Source: Stenotrophomonas sp. MMGLT7 | Lineage (GTDB): Bacteria > Pseudomonadota > Gammaproteobacteria > Xanthomonadales > Xanthomonadaceae | NCBI RefSeq assembly: GCF_021168555.1 | Contig: NZ_JAJOZS010000016.1 | Span: 51,734-106,253, forward strand | Reading direction: 5' to 3' | Length of the DNA: 54,520 nucleotides | In this document: positions 46,052 to 54,520 of the stretch, piece after piece | How positions within the stretch are numbered: position 1 is the first letter of the stretch | Layout of the letters: the number at the start of each line of letters is the position of its first letter | Made by a program: the position numbers and the translations under genes | Notes under the pieces: model-generated | Seen by the model: the letters and a program-made list of their open reading frames with translations, nothing else | Told to the model about the DNA's origin: nothing | The model's database searches: none

Positions 46052-47779
46052 TCATCCCTCCTCCGTCACCCGCAGCACTTCCTCGATGGTGGTCTGCCCG
46101 GCCAGCGCCTTGGACAGGCCGTCCTCGTACATGGTGCGCATGCCGGCGGCGCGGGCGATCTGCTCGATCTCGCCCATGCCGGCGTGGCGCATCACCGCGC
46201 GGCGCAGCTCGTCGTTCATCACCAGGAACTCCATGATCGTGGTGCGTCCCAGGTAGCCGGTCGGCGCGACCGCCGAGGGCTGCGGCCGGTACAGGAAGAT
46301 CTCGCCTTGCGGCTGCAGCCGGCGCAGGCCGAACCGCTCGATCTGCTCGGGCGTGGCGGGATAGCGCTGCGCATGCACGGGCTCGAGCCTGCGCACCAGG
46401 CGCTGGCCGAGGATGCCGTTGACGGTAGAGGTCAGCAGGTAGTCCTCCACGCCCATGTCGAGCAGGCGGGTGATGCCGCCGGCGGCGTTGTTGGTGTGTA
46501 GGGTGGACAGCACCAGGTGGCCGGTGAGTGCGGACTGGATGGCGATGCGCGCGGTCTCCAGGTCGCGCATCTCGCCGATCATGATGATGTCCGGGTCCTG
46601 GCGCACGATGCTGCGCAGGGCGTTGGCGAAGTCCAGTCCGATCTGCGGCTTGGCCTGGATCTGGTTGATGCCCTCGATCTGGTACTCGACCGGGTCCTCG
46701 ACGGTGATGATCTTCACGTCGGTGGTATTGAGCTGGCTCAGCGCGGTGTACAGCGTGGTGGTCTTGCCCGAGCCGGTGGGGCCGGTGACCAGCAGGATGC
46801 CGTGCGGCAGCTCCAGCACCTTGCGGAACTGCGGCAGGAACGCATCGGTGAAGCCCAACCGCTCGAAGTCGAACACCACCGTCTCGCGGTCGAGCAGGCG
46901 CATCACCACGCTCTCGCCGTGCGCGGTGGGCACCGTGCTCACGCGCAGGTCCAGCTCCTTGCCCTGCACCCGCAGCATGATGCGGCCGTCCTGCGGCAGG
47001 CGGCGCTCGGCGATGTTGAGCTTGGCCATGATCTTGACGCGGCTGATCACCGCCGCGGTCAGGTTCGCCGGCGGGCTCTCGCCGTCGACCAGCACCCCAT
47101 CGACGCGGTAGCGCACCTTGAGCCGGCTCTCGAACGGCTCGATGTGGATGTCCGAGGCGCGCAGTTCCACCGCACGCTGGATGACCAGGTTGACCAGGCG
47201 GATCACCGGCGCCTCGGAAGCGAGGTCGCGCAGGTGCTCGATGTCGTCGATCGCCCCGCTCTCGCCGTCGGCGGTCTCGACGATGGCACCCATCGCGCTG
47301 CGGCCCTGGCCGTACCAGCGCTCGATCAGGTCGTCGATCTCCGAGCGCAGCCCGACCATCGCCCGCACCTGCAGCCCGGTGGCCAGGCGCACCGCGTCGA
47401 GCGCGTACGGGTCGTGGGCGTCGGCCATCCACAGTTCGAGGGTATCGCCGTCCAGCGCCAGCGGGCACAGGTGGAACTGCTTCATGAAGCGCAGCGACAG
47501 CGTCGCCGCTTCGGGCAGCGATTCCGGCGCCTCGGCGGGCACCTGCCGTGCATCCAGCAACGCGATGCCCAGCACCTGCGCGGTGGCCTCGGCCTGGTCG
47601 CGCTCGGACAGCAGCCCCAGCCGCACCAGCAGCGGCAGCAGGTCGCCGGCGGCCTCGCGCTGCAGTTGCCGCGCGCGGGCGAGGTCGCCGGGCTTGAGCC
47701 GGCCATTGGCCAGCAAGGCGTCGAGGATGCCGGCCTCGGCGGTGTGTTCGGCAGTGGCGTCTTGCACGAGCGCGTTCAC
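46052..47779 (-). CDS. xpsE: Type II secretion ATPase XpsE
   Basis: A 575-residue GspE ATPase that powers the pseudopilus. N1 domain with LLVRLGLLSERDQAEATAQV, N2 domain with LCPLALDGDTLELWMADAHD, then the motor: LVTGPTGSGKTTTLYTAL (Walker A near residue 333), ITVEDPVEYQI (Asp box), IMIGEMRDLETARIA (Walker B) and LSTLHTNNAAG (His box). The tetracysteine zinc motif of GspE from Vibrio is not seen at the usual place. The GTG at 47779 has GGGAG six bases before it and is preferred; an in-frame ATG at 47794 has a poor site. First gene of the operon; TAAAGT near 47804-47809 might be a -10 box. Confidence 0.96.
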   Translation of the reverse strand: MNALVQDATAEHTAEAGILDALLANGRLKPGDLARARQLQREAAGDLLPLLVRLGLLSERDQAEATAQVLGIALLDARQVPAEAPESLPEAATLSLRFMKQFHLCPLALDGDTLELWMADAHDPYALDAVRLATGLQVRAMVGLRSEIDDLIERWYGQGRSAMGAIVETADGESGAIDDIEHLRDLASEAPVIRLVNLVIQRAVELRASDIHIEPFESRLKVRYRVDGVLVDGESPPANLTAAVISRVKIMAKLNIAERRLPQDGRIMLRVQGKELDLRVSTVPTAHGESVVMRLLDRETVVFDFERLGFTDAFLPQFRKVLELPHGILLVTGPTGSGKTTTLYTALSQLNTTDVKIITVEDPVEYQIEGINQIQAKPQIGLDFANALRSIVRQDPDIIMIGEMRDLETARIAIQSALTGHLVLSTLHTNNAAGGITRLLDMGVEDYLLTSTVNGILGQRLVRRLEPVHAQRYPATPEQIERFGLRRLQPQGEIFLYRPQPSAVAPTGYLGRTTIMEFLVMNDELRRAVMRHAGMGEIEQIARAAGMRTMYEDGLSKALAGQTTIEEVLRVTEEG

Positions 47780-47794
47780 GTGTGTCTCCCGCAT

Positions 47795-48095
47795 CAGAGC
47801 CCGACTTTAGCAGTTCGCCATGGCCGGTCCGTGTCGCCCGCGCGGAGTCTTGGGTGCGGCGACCACGGGAAAACAAGGGTCCCTGGGTATCCCGGAGTGC
47901 CAGGGGAAACCCGGTCGTCCGGACAGGCAAAGCGCGGCCGGATGGTCGATGACCCGGGTGCGCTTCGCTTGCCCGGGCTTCACGTTCCACGCCGCGGGCA
48001 AGCATCGCCGTTGGACGCGGGTCGCCCGAACGGGCCGCCCAAAAAATGCGAGGCCCCGGCAACCGCCGGGGCCTCGCTTCCGGGTGCGCCCGGGA
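47795..48095. other. Intergenic region, xpsE leader and protease terminator
   Basis: About 300 bases on the side of xpsE transcription start. GC-rich with short inverted segments (GACCCGGGTGCGC and GCTTGCCCGGGC) and the protease terminator. No gene supported. Confidence 0.5.
48042..48078 (-). terminator. Intrinsic terminator of the S8 protease gene
   Basis: Thirteen-base perfect stem GCGAGGCCCCGGC with a four-base loop, followed on the minus strand by ATTTTTTG. It starts 17 bases after the protease stop and is the best terminator of the window. Confidence 0.93.
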
Positions 48096-49955
48096 CTACT
48101 GGCGCACGGTCAGGCTGACGCCGCTGTAGGACGACGCCCCCACCAGCTTGACGTAGTAGGTGCCGGCCTGCGGCGCGGTGAAGCGCACCGTCTCGCTGTT
48201 GCCCTGGCGGGTGGAGCGGGCGTCGGCGGTGCTGGTGCTCGGCTCGGCGCCGAAGCTCACGTACACCGACACGTCGCCGCTGCCGCCGAAGGTCAGGAAG
48301 CTGAGCACCTTGCCGGCCTCGGCCTGGAAGCTGTACAGCGTCTCGCTGCCGCTTGCACCGGCCAGGCCCGTCACCGTCGCCTTGTTCACCAGCGGCGTGG
48401 CGACCGGCCCCTCGCCGGGCTCCTGCAGCGCCAGGTCCAGCGCGGCCTTGGCATCGACGATGCCCGCACCGATGGGCGTGGTGCTCGGAATCGTGACCGG
48501 GAACGCGCGCGCGCTCTGCTTGAGCAGTGTCTCAACCTGCGCGGGCGTCAGCGGATCCTTGTCGGCGGCCACCAGCGCGCTCTGCACCAGGGCCACGGTA
48601 CCCGCCACGTGCGGCGCCGCCTGCGAGGTGCCCGCATAGCCGGCGTAGTTGTAGCTGCCCGACTCGGGCGTGGTCGCCGCGTTGCTGGCGGCCTGGAACA
48701 CGTAGCCGTCCCAGCCGCCGTTGCCGGTATCGTCGCTGCCGCCGCCGCCGGGAGCGGCGATGTCGACCTTGGCGCCGTAGTTGGAGTACCAGGCACGGCC
48801 GCCGGTGATGCGGTTGGAACCGACCGCGATCACGTTGTCGCAGCCGGCCGGGGAGTAGTTGGCGACGTCGGCGTTGCTGTTGCCCGCCGCGACCACGATG
48901 GTGCTGCCGTTGCCCACGGCGGTATCGATCGCGCTCTGCAGGTAGCTGCCGCAGGCGCCGGCGCCGCCCAGGCTGAGGTTGATGACCTCGGCCGGATTCT
49001 GGTTGGCCGGCAGCGGGGTGTCGTCGATGTCGTAGGCCGGGCCGCCGGAGGCCCAGACGATGGCATCGGCGATGTCGGAGGTGTAGCCGCCGCCGTGGCC
49101 CAGCACGCGCACCGGAAGCAGGCTGGCGTTGTAGGCCAGGCCGGCGCCGCCGAGGCTGTTGTTGGTGGTCTCGGCCACGGTGCCGGCGACGTGGGTGCCG
49201 TGCCAGGAGCTGTCCTCGGTGTCGTCCCAGTCGCCCGGGTCGTCGCCGCCGGGAACGCGGTTGTCGCTGTCGCGCCCGGACACTTCCGCGTCGCTGATGA
49301 AGTCGTAGCCCTCCAGCACGGTGGTGCCGGCGAAGTCGGGGTGGTCGCGCAGGATGCCGGTGTCGAGCACCGCCACCACCACGCCGTCTCCGCTGGAGAT
49401 CTCCCAGGCGTCGGGCGCGTTCACCCCGCCCGGCGCGACGGAGGGCGCCTTGAAGTGCCACTGGTACTGCGCGTAGTAGGTGTCGTTGGGGGTCACCGCC
49501 GCCGGGGTGGCGAGCGCGGCCGGGGCGGCGAAGTCGTTGTGGCGAAGGATGCGGTCCACTTCCACCGAGCTGACCGCCGGATCGGCCTTGAGCTCGGCGA
49601 CCAGCGCGTCCAGCTCGGTCTGCGAGACCTTGCGCGAAAGCCTGACCACATCGCCGCCGAGCGCGGTCTTGCGCAGGCGCTGCACGGCCAGCGCGGTGCC
49701 GGCGCGGCCGGCGGCGGCCGGCTGCGCCAGTCCGGCGCGGCGCGCCGCGCCTTCGATCGCGTTGGACCTGATCGAGTTCTGCGTGCCCGGCGAGGCGTAG
49801 GTCACGATCAGGCGATCGCCCGTGGCCGGTGCGGGCTGGGACCGGATGTTGTCCACGATCCGCGGCGCGGCTTCGTTGGCGGCATTGACGCCAGCGGCGG
49901 CGGACAGGCCCAGCACGATGCCGGCGACCGCCAGGCTGATTTTGCTTTTCTTCAT
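48096..49955 (-). CDS. Secreted subtilisin-like serine protease (S8)
   Basis: A 619-residue exoprotease. Signal peptide with GIVLGLSAAAGVNA; a propeptide to about residue 150 containing the inhibitor-like VVRLSRKVSQTELDALV; the S8 domain with Asp in VVVAVLDTGI near residue 197, His in HGTHVAGTV near 253 and Ser in GTSQAAPHVAG near 443; then a pre-peptidase C-terminal (PPC) beta domain from about residue 525 (LYSFQAEAGKVLSFL, TYYVKLVG). Such proteases are typical substrates of xanthomonad type II secretion, whose operon lies next to it. GGAG stands before the ATG at 49955. Two paired Cys in the catalytic domain (GACGSY, AGCDNV). Confidence 0.95.
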   Translation of the reverse strand: MKKSKISLAVAGIVLGLSAAAGVNAANEAAPRIVDNIRSQPAPATGDRLIVTYASPGTQNSIRSNAIEGAARRAGLAQPAAAGRAGTALAVQRLRKTALGGDVVRLSRKVSQTELDALVAELKADPAVSSVEVDRILRHNDFAAPAALATPAAVTPNDTYYAQYQWHFKAPSVAPGGVNAPDAWEISSGDGVVVAVLDTGILRDHPDFAGTTVLEGYDFISDAEVSGRDSDNRVPGGDDPGDWDDTEDSSWHGTHVAGTVAETTNNSLGGAGLAYNASLLPVRVLGHGGGYTSDIADAIVWASGGPAYDIDDTPLPANQNPAEVINLSLGGAGACGSYLQSAIDTAVGNGSTIVVAAGNSNADVANYSPAGCDNVIAVGSNRITGGRAWYSNYGAKVDIAAPGGGGSDDTGNGGWDGYVFQAASNAATTPESGSYNYAGYAGTSQAAPHVAGTVALVQSALVAADKDPLTPAQVETLLKQSARAFPVTIPSTTPIGAGIVDAKAALDLALQEPGEGPVATPLVNKATVTGLAGASGSETLYSFQAEAGKVLSFLTFGGSGDVSVYVSFGAEPSTSTADARSTRQGNSETVRFTAPQAGTYYVKLVGASSYSGVSLTVRQ

Positions 49956-50131
49956 TTCAAACTCCATGTCGATATGTGGAAAACGTCAAGAACTCGCCTT
50001 TCGTCTACATCGCCTCCGTGCCTGCGCTCCGGCGGCAGGGACTGCCGCGGAGCCGACAATGGCGGCCATCGCCTTCCCCTGTTCCCCACCTCCCGGTGCC
50101 CGTGGCGGCCGGGTTCCCGGAGGCATCCCGC
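49956..50131. other. Intergenic region, adhesin end and protease start
   Basis: About 176 bases holding the protease promoter and the 3' end of the adhesin transcript. No clear hairpin with U-tract; no gene. Confidence 0.5.
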
Positions 50132-53100
50132 TCACCAGCCAAAACCCGCGCCGACACCGACCGATCGCTCGTCGCCGCTGAAGGCACCGCCCAGGGTGAT
50201 CGTGGCGCGCTCGCTCAAGGCACGCTGGTAGCCCACCGACAACGCGCGCTCGCCGCCCTGGAAGCCGACGCCGACGCCGACCCGGTTGTCGGTGCGGATG
50301 CCCGCCGCGCTGGTGGCCATGTTCAGCATCGCCGCGCTGATCGCGCCCTGGCGGTCCAGCCGCCGGTCCAGGTTGTGGAAGCGGCGGTCGGTCTGGTCGC
50401 GGTAGCGGGTGAAGTCGTCGTTCAACGCCGACACCGCCGTGTCGGTGTAGCCATTGGCCGAGGACAGCGTCTGCGCCGCGGCCTGGTCGGTATAGGTGTT
50501 GGCCGTGGACAGCGTGGCGGCGTCGCCGGCCCTGACCTGGGCGACGTTGGCCGCGTCGGTGTCCTCGACGCCGGCGGCGACGTTGGCGATCGCGCGCTCG
50601 TTGCCGGCAATGCCGACCGAGACCGTGCCGGCGCGGTCGGCCACCGAACCCTGGCCCAGCGCCACCGCGTTCTCCGCCGTCACCGCCGCACCCTGGCCCA
50701 GCGCAGTGCCGGAAGCGGCGCTCACGCTGCTGCCCTCGCCCACCGCCACCGCATTGGTGGCCTCGGCCGAGATCGTGGCATTGGCGCCCACCGCGGTGCT
50801 GCCGTCGGCGTTGACCTGTGCGTTGGCGCCGAGCGCGGTGTCGTTGGGTCCATGCGCATAGGAATCGGAACCCACCGCGGTGCCGTTGTCGGCATTGGCG
50901 GTAGCGCCGCCGCCCACCGCCACCGCATTGGTGCCCTCGCCGACGCTTGCCGCCGGAGCGTCCTCGGCGCCGCCCACGGCCAGGCCGGCGCCGCCAGGCG
51001 TGGCCTCGACCGTGGCCAGGCGGCCGTCGAGCGAAGTCACGGCGCCATCCAGCGCCTGGATCGCCTTGCCGATGTCGAAATAGCTGCTGCCCTGGACGAC
51101 GTAGTCGGGACCGACCAGGGCCCCGCTGGCACCGACGTAGGCGCCGCCGCCCAGCGCGGTGGCGATGGAATCCAGCGCGCCGTGCAGCTGGCCGCCGTTG
51201 ACCGCATCGGCGCTGCCGACGGCGATCGCACCGTCGGCGAGGTTGCCGATCACGGTGCCGTCGCGGCCGGACAGGGTGATCGCCGCATGGCCGTCGTCGT
51301 CGTAGCGCACCGCATTGCCGGCCAGTTCGGCCACGCCGCCGGCCACCGTCTCCAGCTGCGCCAGGTTGACCGCATCGGTGGCCTCGGTACCGGCGGCGAC
51401 GTTGGTGATCTGGCGTTCGCTGCCGGCACTGCCGACCGAGACGGTGCCGGCACGCTCGGCCACGGCGCCGGCGCCGAGCGCGACGCTGCCGTCGGCCTCG
51501 GCGCTCGCCAGGTGGCCGAGCGCGAGGCTGTCGTCGCCGGTGGCCGACGACCACGCACCGAGCGCGGTGGCGTTGCTGCCGGTCACCCAGCTGTTGAAGC
51601 CGAGCGCGGTGGTGTCCACGCCGTTGGCGAAGGCCCAGCCGCCTGCCGCGGTGCTGCCGTCGCCGATCGCATAGGCCTCCGCGCCCAGCGCCACCGCGTC
51701 CGCGCCGTCGGCATAGCTGCGGTCGCCCACGGCGACGCTGCTCTGGCCGGACGCCGTGCTCTCGGTGCCGACCGCGGTGGCGTAGTCGCCGCTGGCATCG
51801 GCCACCGCGCCCAGCGCGGTGGCCTGCGCGCCGGCCGCATAGGCGCCGACGCCGAACGCCGATCCGGCAAAGCCGCCGGCATCGGCACTGGCGCCGACCG
51901 CGGTGCCGCCGAGGCCGGCGCTGGTGGCACCGGTCTCCACCGGCGCCCCGCCGCGCACCACCAGCGACTCCCCGGCCTCGTCCACCGCGTGGCCGCCCAC
52001 CGCCACGCTGGCGGCGCCGGTGGCCTGCGCCTCGTTGCCGAAGGCCGCGCTGTTCAGGCCGGCGGCGAGGGCGTTGCTGCCCACCGCGGTGGCATTGTCG
52101 GCATAGGCCGTGGCCCCGCCGCCCAGCGCGGTGGCGCCGTTGCCGATCGCATTGGTGGCCTCGCCCGCCGCCAGCGCGTTGTCGCCCTCGACATAGGCGC
52201 CGGCGTCGCTGTCATCGCTGCCGCTGGCCTGGAAGTACCGGCTGGTGTTGCCGGCGACCTCGGCCACTTCCTGCAGCTGCCCCACGTTCGCCGCGTCGGT
52301 CGCCTCGGTACCGGCGGCGACGTTGGCGATCTGGCGCTCGCTGCCGATGTCGCCCACCGACACGGTGTTCTCGCGATCGGCCTGCGAGCCCGCGCCCAGC
52401 GCCACGCTGTTGGCCGCGGTGGCGAACGCGCTCTCGCCCAGCGCGGTGGCGCCGGCCGCATCGGCCCAGCTGTTCCAGCCGATCGCGGTGGTGTAGTCCT
52501 CGGTCGCCCAGGCCCCGGCACCGAAGGCCGCGGCGCCGGCCCCGGTGGCCTGCGCCGGAATGAAGCCGAAGAAGGTGGTGCCGCCCACCGCCACGCTCTC
52601 GTCGCCGGTGGCCACGCTGGATTCGCCCACCGCCACCGCCCCGGAGCCGGACGCCGTGGCCGAGGCGCCGACCGCGGTGGCGTAGTCGCTCGACGCCGCC
52701 GCGCCGTAGCCCAGCGCCGAGGACAGGAAGCCGCCCGCCTCGCTGTAGCCGCCCAGCGCGGTCGATCCCTGGCCGCTGGCCGCGCTGCGGAATCCGCTTG
52801 CCGTGGCCTGCGTCTGCGTGGCCACCGCCTCGCTGCCGGTGGCGGTGGCGTAGGCAGCGGAGGCCTCGGCCCCGGCACCGGTGGCGCTGGCGCCGATCTC
52901 GCTGGCCAGCGCGCCGGAACCCAGCGCGATGCTGTCCTCGCCCAGCGCCTGGCTGTCCAGGCCGAACGCCGATGCGCCGGCGCCCGCCGCCAGCGCGTTG
53001 AAGCCGACCGCGGTGGCGTTGTCGGCGAAGGCGCCGGCACCGCTGCCAAGCGCGGTGGCGCCGTCGCCGATCGCATTGGTCGCCTCGCCCGCCGCCAGCG

Positions 53101-54520
53101 CGTTGTCGCCCTCGACGTAGGCACCGGCGTCGCTGTCGTCGCTGCCGCTGGCCTTGAAGTAGGTGTCGGTGGCCTGCGCGACCTCGGCCACCTCCTGCAG
53201 CTGCGCCACGTTCACCGCATCGGTCGCCTCGGTACCGGCGGCGACGTTGACGATCTGGCGCTCGCTGCCGGCGTCGCCGACCGAGACGGTATCGGCGCGG
53301 CTGGCGGTGGAATTGCTGCCGAGCGCGACGCTGTTGGGCGCCAGCGCAGTGCTGTAGAAGCCGATGGCGGTGCTGTCGGCGCCGCTGGCCCAGGATTCGG
53401 CGCCCAGCGCGGTGGCGTTGGCGCCCGGCGCGTAGGCGAAGTAGCCCAGTGCGGTGCTCTCGCTGCCCGAGGCCTCGGCCAGGCTGCCGGCCACGGTGCT
53501 GTAGTCGCCGGAGGCGATCGCGCCGGCGCCGAAGGCCGACGAACTCTCGCCGCTGGCCTGGGTGGAGACCAGCAGCCCCCAGCCCGGGATCAGGTCGGCC
53601 GGGCCGCCGACGGCGACGCTGCTGCTGCCGGTGGCCGCGCTCTGCGTGCCGACCGCGGTCGAGTAGTCGCCCACGGCATTGGCCACCGCGCCGAAGGCCG
53701 AGGCCTGCGCACCGCTGGCATACGCCCCGACGCCGAGCGCGGACGCGGCAAAGCCCCCGGCCTCGGCGCTGGCGCCGACCGCGGTACCGCCGACGCCGGC
53801 GCTGGTGGCGCCGGTCTCCACCGCCACGCCGCCGCTGGTGATCAGCGGGTTGCCGTCCTCGTCCACCGCATTGCCGCCCACCGCCACGCTGCCGGGGCCG
53901 CTGGCCTGGGCGTTGTGGCCGAAGGCGGCGCTGTTCTGCCCGCTGGCCAGCGCATTGAAGCCCACCGCGGTGGCGTTGTCGGCATAGGCGCCCGCGCCGC
54001 TGCCCAGCGCGGTGGCGCCATTGCCGATGGCATTGGTGGCCTCGCCGGCGGCCAGCGCGTTGTCGCCTTCCACATACGCGCCGGCATCGCTGTCGCTGCT
54101 GCCGCTGGCCTTGAAGTAGGTGTCGGTGTTCGTAGCTACCGCGGCCACCGCATCGAGCTGGTCCAGGTTCACCGCGTCGGTGCCCTCGCTGCCGGCGGCG
54201 ACGTTGGCGATCTGGCGCTCGCTGCCGACGTCGCCCACCGACACGGTGTTCTCGCGATCGGCCTGCGAACCCGCGCCCAGCGCCACGCTGTTGGCCGCGG
54301 TGGCGAACGCGCTCTCGCCCAGCGCGGTGGCGCCGGCCGCATCGGCCCAGCTGTTCCAGCCGATGGCGGTGGTGTAGTCCTCGGTCGCCCAGGCCCCGGC
54401 ACCGAAGGCCGCGGCGCCGGCCCCGGTGGCCTGCGCCGGAATGAAGCCGAAGAAGGTGGTGCCGCCCACCGCCACGCTCTCGTCGCCGGTGGCCACGCTG
54501 GATTCGCCCACCGCCACCGC
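50132..54520 (-). CDS. YadA-type trimeric autotransporter adhesin, 3' part
   Basis: At least 1,462 codons including the stop; the start lies beyond the right edge, so no signal peptide is visible. Most of the protein is head repeats of the YadA type (patterns such as AVGESSVATGDESVAVGG and TALGYFAYAPGANATALG). Five neck-like motifs of the form NVAAG-TDAVN-QL divide it into modules. A short coiled-coil stalk (RYRDQTDRRFHNLDRRLD) leads to the C-terminal YadA anchor: GAISAAMLNMATSAAG, VGVGVGFQGGERALSVGYQ and the terminal VGAGFGW ending in an aromatic residue. The trimeric barrel anchors it in the outer membrane for adhesion or autoaggregation. Related to XadA proteins of Xanthomonas. It contains long, nearly identical DNA repeats. 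Confidence 0.95.
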   Translation of the reverse strand, partial: AVAVGESSVATGDESVAVGGTTFFGFIPAQATGAGAAAFGAGAWATEDYTTAIGWNSWADAAGATALGESAFATAANSVALGAGSQADRENTVSVGDVGSERQIANVAAGSEGTDAVNLDQLDAVAAVATNTDTYFKASGSSDSDAGAYVEGDNALAAGEATNAIGNGATALGSGAGAYADNATAVGFNALASGQNSAAFGHNAQASGPGSVAVGGNAVDEDGNPLITSGGVAVETGATSAGVGGTAVGASAEAGGFAASALGVGAYASGAQASAFGAVANAVGDYSTAVGTQSAATGSSSVAVGGPADLIPGWGLLVSTQASGESSSAFGAGAIASGDYSTVAGSLAEASGSESTALGYFAYAPGANATALGAESWASGADSTAIGFYSTALAPNSVALGSNSTASRADTVSVGDAGSERQIVNVAAGTEATDAVNVAQLQEVAEVAQATDTYFKASGSDDSDAGAYVEGDNALAAGEATNAIGDGATALGSGAGAFADNATAVGFNALAAGAGASAFGLDSQALGEDSIALGSGALASEIGASATGAGAEASAAYATATGSEAVATQTQATASGFRSAASGQGSTALGGYSEAGGFLSSALGYGAAASSDYATAVGASATASGSGAVAVGESSVATGDESVAVGGTTFFGFIPAQATGAGAAAFGAGAWATEDYTTAIGWNSWADAAGATALGESAFATAANSVALGAGSQADRENTVSVGDIGSERQIANVAAGTEATDAANVGQLQEVAEVAGNTSRYFQASGSDDSDAGAYVEGDNALAAGEATNAIGNGATALGGGATAYADNATAVGSNALAAGLNSAAFGNEAQATGAASVAVGGHAVDEAGESLVVRGGAPVETGATSAGLGGTAVGASADAGGFAGSAFGVGAYAAGAQATALGAVADASGDYATAVGTESTASGQSSVAVGDRSYADGADAVALGAEAYAIGDGSTAAGGWAFANGVDTTALGFNSWVTGSNATALGAWSSATGDDSLALGHLASAEADGSVALGAGAVAERAGTVSVGSAGSERQITNVAAGTEATDAVNLAQLETVAGGVAELAGNAVRYDDDGHAAITLSGRDGTVIGNLADGAIAVGSADAVNGGQLHGALDSIATALGGGAYVGASGALVGPDYVVQGSSYFDIGKAIQALDGAVTSLDGRLATVEATPGGAGLAVGGAEDAPAASVGEGTNAVAVGGGATANADNGTAVGSDSYAHGPNDTALGANAQVNADGSTAVGANATISAEATNAVAVGEGSSVSAASGTALGQGAAVTAENAVALGQGSVADRAGTVSVGIAGNERAIANVAAGVEDTDAANVAQVRAGDAATLSTANTYTDQAAAQTLSSANGYTDTAVSALNDDFTRYRDQTDRRFHNLDRRLDRQGAISAAMLNMATSAAGIRTDNRVGVGVGFQGGERALSVGYQRALSERATITLGGAFSGDERSVGVGAGFGW
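52341..54520 (-). repeat. 1,881-base repeat period inside the adhesin gene
   Basis: The segment from about 54222 to the right edge repeats at about 52341-52640, offset by 1,881 bases (627 codons), with very few base differences. Protein landmarks GTTFFGFIPAQATGAG and YTTAIGWNSWADAAG occur in both. A third, shorter relative begins with AGAYVEGDNALAAGEATNAI near 52140-52210, 53060-53150 and 54020-54110. Confidence 0.85.

Noticed and set aside
50132-54520. CRISPR-like array, because of the many short repeats
   Set aside because: The repeats are in-frame protein repeats of a YadA head domain, not constant direct repeats with unique spacers.

Overview
The window is GC-rich chromosomal DNA from a gamma-proteobacterium of the Xanthomonadaceae (Xanthomonas, Stenotrophomonas, Lysobacter or Pseudoxanthomonas relatives). 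The support is a type II secretion operon in the Xps arrangement (E-F-G-H-I-J-K-L-M-N-D, with XpsN in place of GspC), many intergenic palindromes that begin with GTAG, and dense operons with ATGA/GTGA stop-start overlaps. I cannot name the genus from sequence alone. No tRNA, rRNA, CRISPR array, transposase or phage gene was seen.

Layout. 1-4050: envelope genes (BON protein, an unrecognised exported protein, a glycine-zipper protein, a DUF2242 lipoprotein) and a secreted endonuclease/exonuclease/phosphatase-fold enzyme. 4477-9023: periplasmic tail-specific protease prc, then the lipoate block ybeD-lipB-lipA. 9360-12819: an LpxR-type lipid A deacylase, an RcnB-like protein and the ABC-F factor ettA. 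13024-24130: a cellulose operon transcribed right to left as bcsD-bcsP-bcsA-bcsB-bcsZ-bcsC, whose last gene carries an in-frame amber codon at position 176. 24305-26343: pncB coupled to a family-2 glycosyltransferase.

27035-34723 is the most interesting block. Seven genes on the + strand, mostly joined by 4-base overlaps, encode a THI5/NMT1-like binding protein without a signal peptide, an APH-fold kinase, a two-domain rhodanese, a TonB-dependent receptor, a lipoprotein HAD acid phosphatase of the e(P4) type, a PnuC-family vitamin permease and a GntR/UTRA regulator. A perfect palindrome of the GntR/HutC operator type lies just in front of the first gene. Read together these suggest an outer membrane to cytoplasm salvage route for a phosphorylated vitamin: uptake, periplasmic dephosphorylation, inner-membrane import and re-phosphorylation. 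Thiamine is the best guess; nicotinamide riboside/NMN is the main alternative. This function is inferred, not shown.

34837-47779: a small DUF6968-like gene, a glycosyltransferase coupled to xpsD, and the complete xps operon interrupted between xpsE and xpsF by a GIY-YIG gene bracketed by palindromic repeats. 48096-49955: a secreted subtilisin-like protease beside the secretion operon, a plausible Xps substrate. 50132 to the right edge: the C-terminal part of a very large YadA-type trimeric autotransporter that contains a 1,881-base internal repeat; its start is outside the window.
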